Assembly: GCA_028282785.1 (NCBI GenBank)
Contig: JANQHE010000020.1
Span: forward strand, 1 to 64,000
DNA from: Bacteroidales bacterium
Lineage (GTDB): Bacteria; Bacteroidota; Bacteroidia; Bacteroidales; UBA12077
Direction: 5' to 3'
Length of the DNA stretch: 64,000 nucleotides
The notes under the pieces are model-generated. The model saw nothing but the letters and a program-made list of their open reading frames with translations. It ran no database searches and had not been told where the DNA came from. Below are positions 62,015 to 64,000 of this stretch, piece after piece (the stretch's first letter is position 1; each line of letters starts with the position of its first letter). A program made the translations under genes and the position numbers.

Positions 62015-64000
62015 ATGAAACAAAAATTATTAACCTTATTACTTAGTTTGATTACTGTAGTAATACCAGTTTATGCACAAAACACAACTACCATTCCTTT
62101 AACTCCTGAGGTTAGGCATGGTAAACTTTCCAATGGAATGACATACTATGTAATGCACAATGAAGAGCCAAAAGGCAGGGCAAGTTTATACTTTGTTCAG
62201 AATGTCGGGGCAATTCTTGAAGAAGATTCTCAAAATGGTTTAGCACACTTCTTGGAACATATGGCATTTAACGGGTTAGAAAACTTCCCTGGCAAAAATA
62301 TGTTAAACTACCTGGAAAAGAATGGAATTAAATTCGGCAGGGAAATTAATGCTTATACTGCACAGGACGAAACGGTATACAATATTAGCAAAGTACCAAC
62401 CAATAATGAAAATTTATTGGATTCTGCGTTATTAGTATTACATGATTGGTCCGGGGGCTTGCTGTTGGAAGCCAGTGAGATTGAAGCGGAACGGGGAGTA
62501 ATTCATGAAGAATGGAGAACCAGGAGAAATGTTCGTAAAAGACTAATGGATCAGTCAACACCTTTTATTTATTATAACTCAAAATATGCCGAAAGAGATG
62601 TAATAGGTTCGCTGGATGTGATAGACAATTTTGAACACCAGGAGTTACGTGACTACTATGCAAAATGGTACCGGCCGGATTTACAAGCAGTTGTTGTTGT
62701 GGGAGATTTCGATGCTGATAAGGTAGAAGCCAAAGTTAAGGAGCTTTTTTCTAAGATTCCTGCAAAGGAGAATGCTGCGGAACGAATTTACTATCCTGTA
62801 GAAGACTCAAAAGAACCAGGGTATATTGTTGCAAAAGATAAAGAGGCTAAATCGGTTTCAATAAATTGGATTTTTCGTAAACCTATCAATACCGTACGTG
62901 ACGAAAATTATATTAGAGAAAGCCTTGCACAAGCCATGTTTAACAATATGTTGAATAACCGGTTGAGTGAATTAATTCAAAAACCGGAGTGTCCGGCAGT
63001 AGGAATGCAGGTTGGTAATTTCGAAATGTGCCGTACTAAAGCAGCAAACTATATTAGTGTTGCTCCAAAAGAAAACAAAGAAATTGAAGCTTTTGAATTA
63101 TTCATGACCGAGTTTGTAAAGGTTCAACGATATGGTTTTACCGAATCGGAATTGGAAAGAGTAAAAGTTCAGTTTTTAAGAAGTTATGAATCATACCTTC
63201 AAAATAAAGATAAGATCTCTAATGATGATTGGGCGGAAACATTCCAAAAACATTTCCTAGCTGCAGAACCTGCACCAGCAGTTGAGTGGGAGGTTAAATT
63301 TGCACAAGACGTAATTCCAACCATAACCCTTCAGGAAGTTAATTCTGTGATGGCAGGGTATGCAAATGTTAATAACAGTGTGTTCTCTTTAAGCGGTCCG
63401 GATAAAGCTGAAATTAAATACCCAACGAAAGAGGAATTGTTTGCATCGATTCAAAAGGTAATGATGTCGGAAATTGCTGCTTACGAAGATGAAACAGGCG
63501 ATACTCCATTGGTTACTGAAGAGTTGACTGAAAAGAAATTTGTTTCCGAATCAGTTGTGGAAAGAACAGAAGCCAAATTATATGAATTGGAAAATGGTGC
63601 AAAAGTGGTTGTTTTTCCAACTGATTACAGCGAAGATGAGATTTTATTCAGCGCTTATAGTTTTGGAGGAAGTTCACTTTTAGAAAGAGAAAACCTCGAA
63701 TCAGGAGCAATGGCTACTATGCTGGCTCAAGTTTCCGGGATTAGTGAATTTAATGCCATACAGCTAAGAAAGAAATTAGCAGGTAAATTAATACAAATAC
63801 AACCAGGGCTTAATGAATACACCGAAGGGTTTTCAGGGTCGGCTTCACCAAAAGATTTCGAAACCATGCTGCAATTACTTTATCAGTATTTCGAAAATCC
63901 ACGTTTCGACCAAGATGCTTTCCATGCCCAGGTTGGGATGATGAAGAATATGTTACAAAATGCAAAAGCAGATAATAGAAAGGCTTTACAGGATACAATT
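62015..64000 (+). CDS. M16 (insulinase/pitrilysin-like) protease, 3' end outside window
   Basis: An open frame of 662 codons runs to the right edge. It starts with a signal peptide (KQKLLTLLLSLITVVIPVYAQ), then VRHGKLSNGMTYYVM and the inverted zinc motif HFLEH (within GLAHFLEHMAFNGLENFPG) with the third ligand Glu in EIEAERGVIHEEW. The R/Y and second M16 domains follow in order, and a second M16 half begins near residue 520. Bacteroidota zincins of this type are about 930-950 residues, periplasmic or outer-membrane associated, and degrade peptides. About 280 residues are missing here. Confidence 0.92.
   Translation, partial: MKQKLLTLLLSLITVVIPVYAQNTTTIPLTPEVRHGKLSNGMTYYVMHNEEPKGRASLYFVQNVGAILEEDSQNGLAHFLEHMAFNGLENFPGKNMLNYLEKNGIKFGREINAYTAQDETVYNISKVPTNNENLLDSALLVLHDWSGGLLLEASEIEAERGVIHEEWRTRRNVRKRLMDQSTPFIYYNSKYAERDVIGSLDVIDNFEHQELRDYYAKWYRPDLQAVVVVGDFDADKVEAKVKELFSKIPAKENAAERIYYPVEDSKEPGYIVAKDKEAKSVSINWIFRKPINTVRDENYIRESLAQAMFNNMLNNRLSELIQKPECPAVGMQVGNFEMCRTKAANYISVAPKENKEIEAFELFMTEFVKVQRYGFTESELERVKVQFLRSYESYLQNKDKISNDDWAETFQKHFLAAEPAPAVEWEVKFAQDVIPTITLQEVNSVMAGYANVNNSVFSLSGPDKAEIKYPTKEELFASIQKVMMSEIAAYEDETGDTPLVTEELTEKKFVSESVVERTEAKLYELENGAKVVVFPTDYSEDEILFSAYSFGGSSLLERENLESGAMATMLAQVSGISEFNAIQLRKKLAGKLIQIQPGLNEYTEGFSGSASPKDFETMLQLLYQYFENPRFDQDAFHAQVGMMKNMLQNAKADNRKALQDTI

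Overview
The window looks like a chromosome segment of an AT-rich member of the Bacteroidota, most likely the Bacteroidales/Marinilabiliales side. The signs are a fused SecDF protein, a SusC/SusD pair, a DUF5686 outer-membrane protein, a Por-type (T9SS) sorting tail, promoters of the form TTTG-N19-TAnnTTTG, and two trp leader peptides with WWW. The species call is inference; no rRNA or other marker is present.

Positions 1-11,290 are an accessory region. A partial secreted discoidin-like protein lies at the left edge. Two gene blocks follow, each preceded by a nearly identical 331-bp leader (1232-1562 and 5925-6255) with a consensus promoter, and each leader is preceded by a remnant of the 3' end of a DUF5686 gene. 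The second block (6251-11249) has the anatomy of integron gene cassettes: three consecutive units whose first bases are complementary to their own 3' end, separated by two hairpin sites that fold better on the bottom strand. No integrase gene is visible. The first block carries an azoreductase, a DGPF/YCII protein with its ECF42-type sigma factor, and a VOC lipoprotein, with one further attC-like site.

Positions 11,287-32,231 are ordinary chromosome: DUF5686 protein, rluB-like pseudouridine synthase, glmM, a three-gene efflux system, secDF, tatA, a Ca/Na antiporter, GxxExxY, a LolD-type ATPase, a TIGR02757 protein, a tRNA methyltransferase, saccharopine dehydrogenase-like, a candidate small RNA and mutS.

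Positions 32,357-53,160 hold tRNA-Gly and tRNA-Leu and then a composite accessory region. A 3.3-kb island sits in tRNA-Leu with an AbiE-type toxin-antitoxin pair and a decayed tyrosine recombinase, bounded by a duplicated tRNA 3' end. Next comes a SusCD-type locus: a membrane AraC regulator, SusC, SusD, two paralogous lipoproteins, an Asp-box propeller protein and two gluzincin-like proteases. A second AbiE module follows, flanked by a copy of the tRNA-Gly 3' end and by a scrap of the same integrase. Both toxin-antitoxin modules have striking palindromic operators.

Positions 53,347-61,301 are a complete trpEGDCFBA operon followed by a DAHP synthase, controlled by two tandem copies of a trp attenuator, each with its own WWW leader peptide and terminator. 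A small Cys-containing protein and a partial M16 protease close the window.
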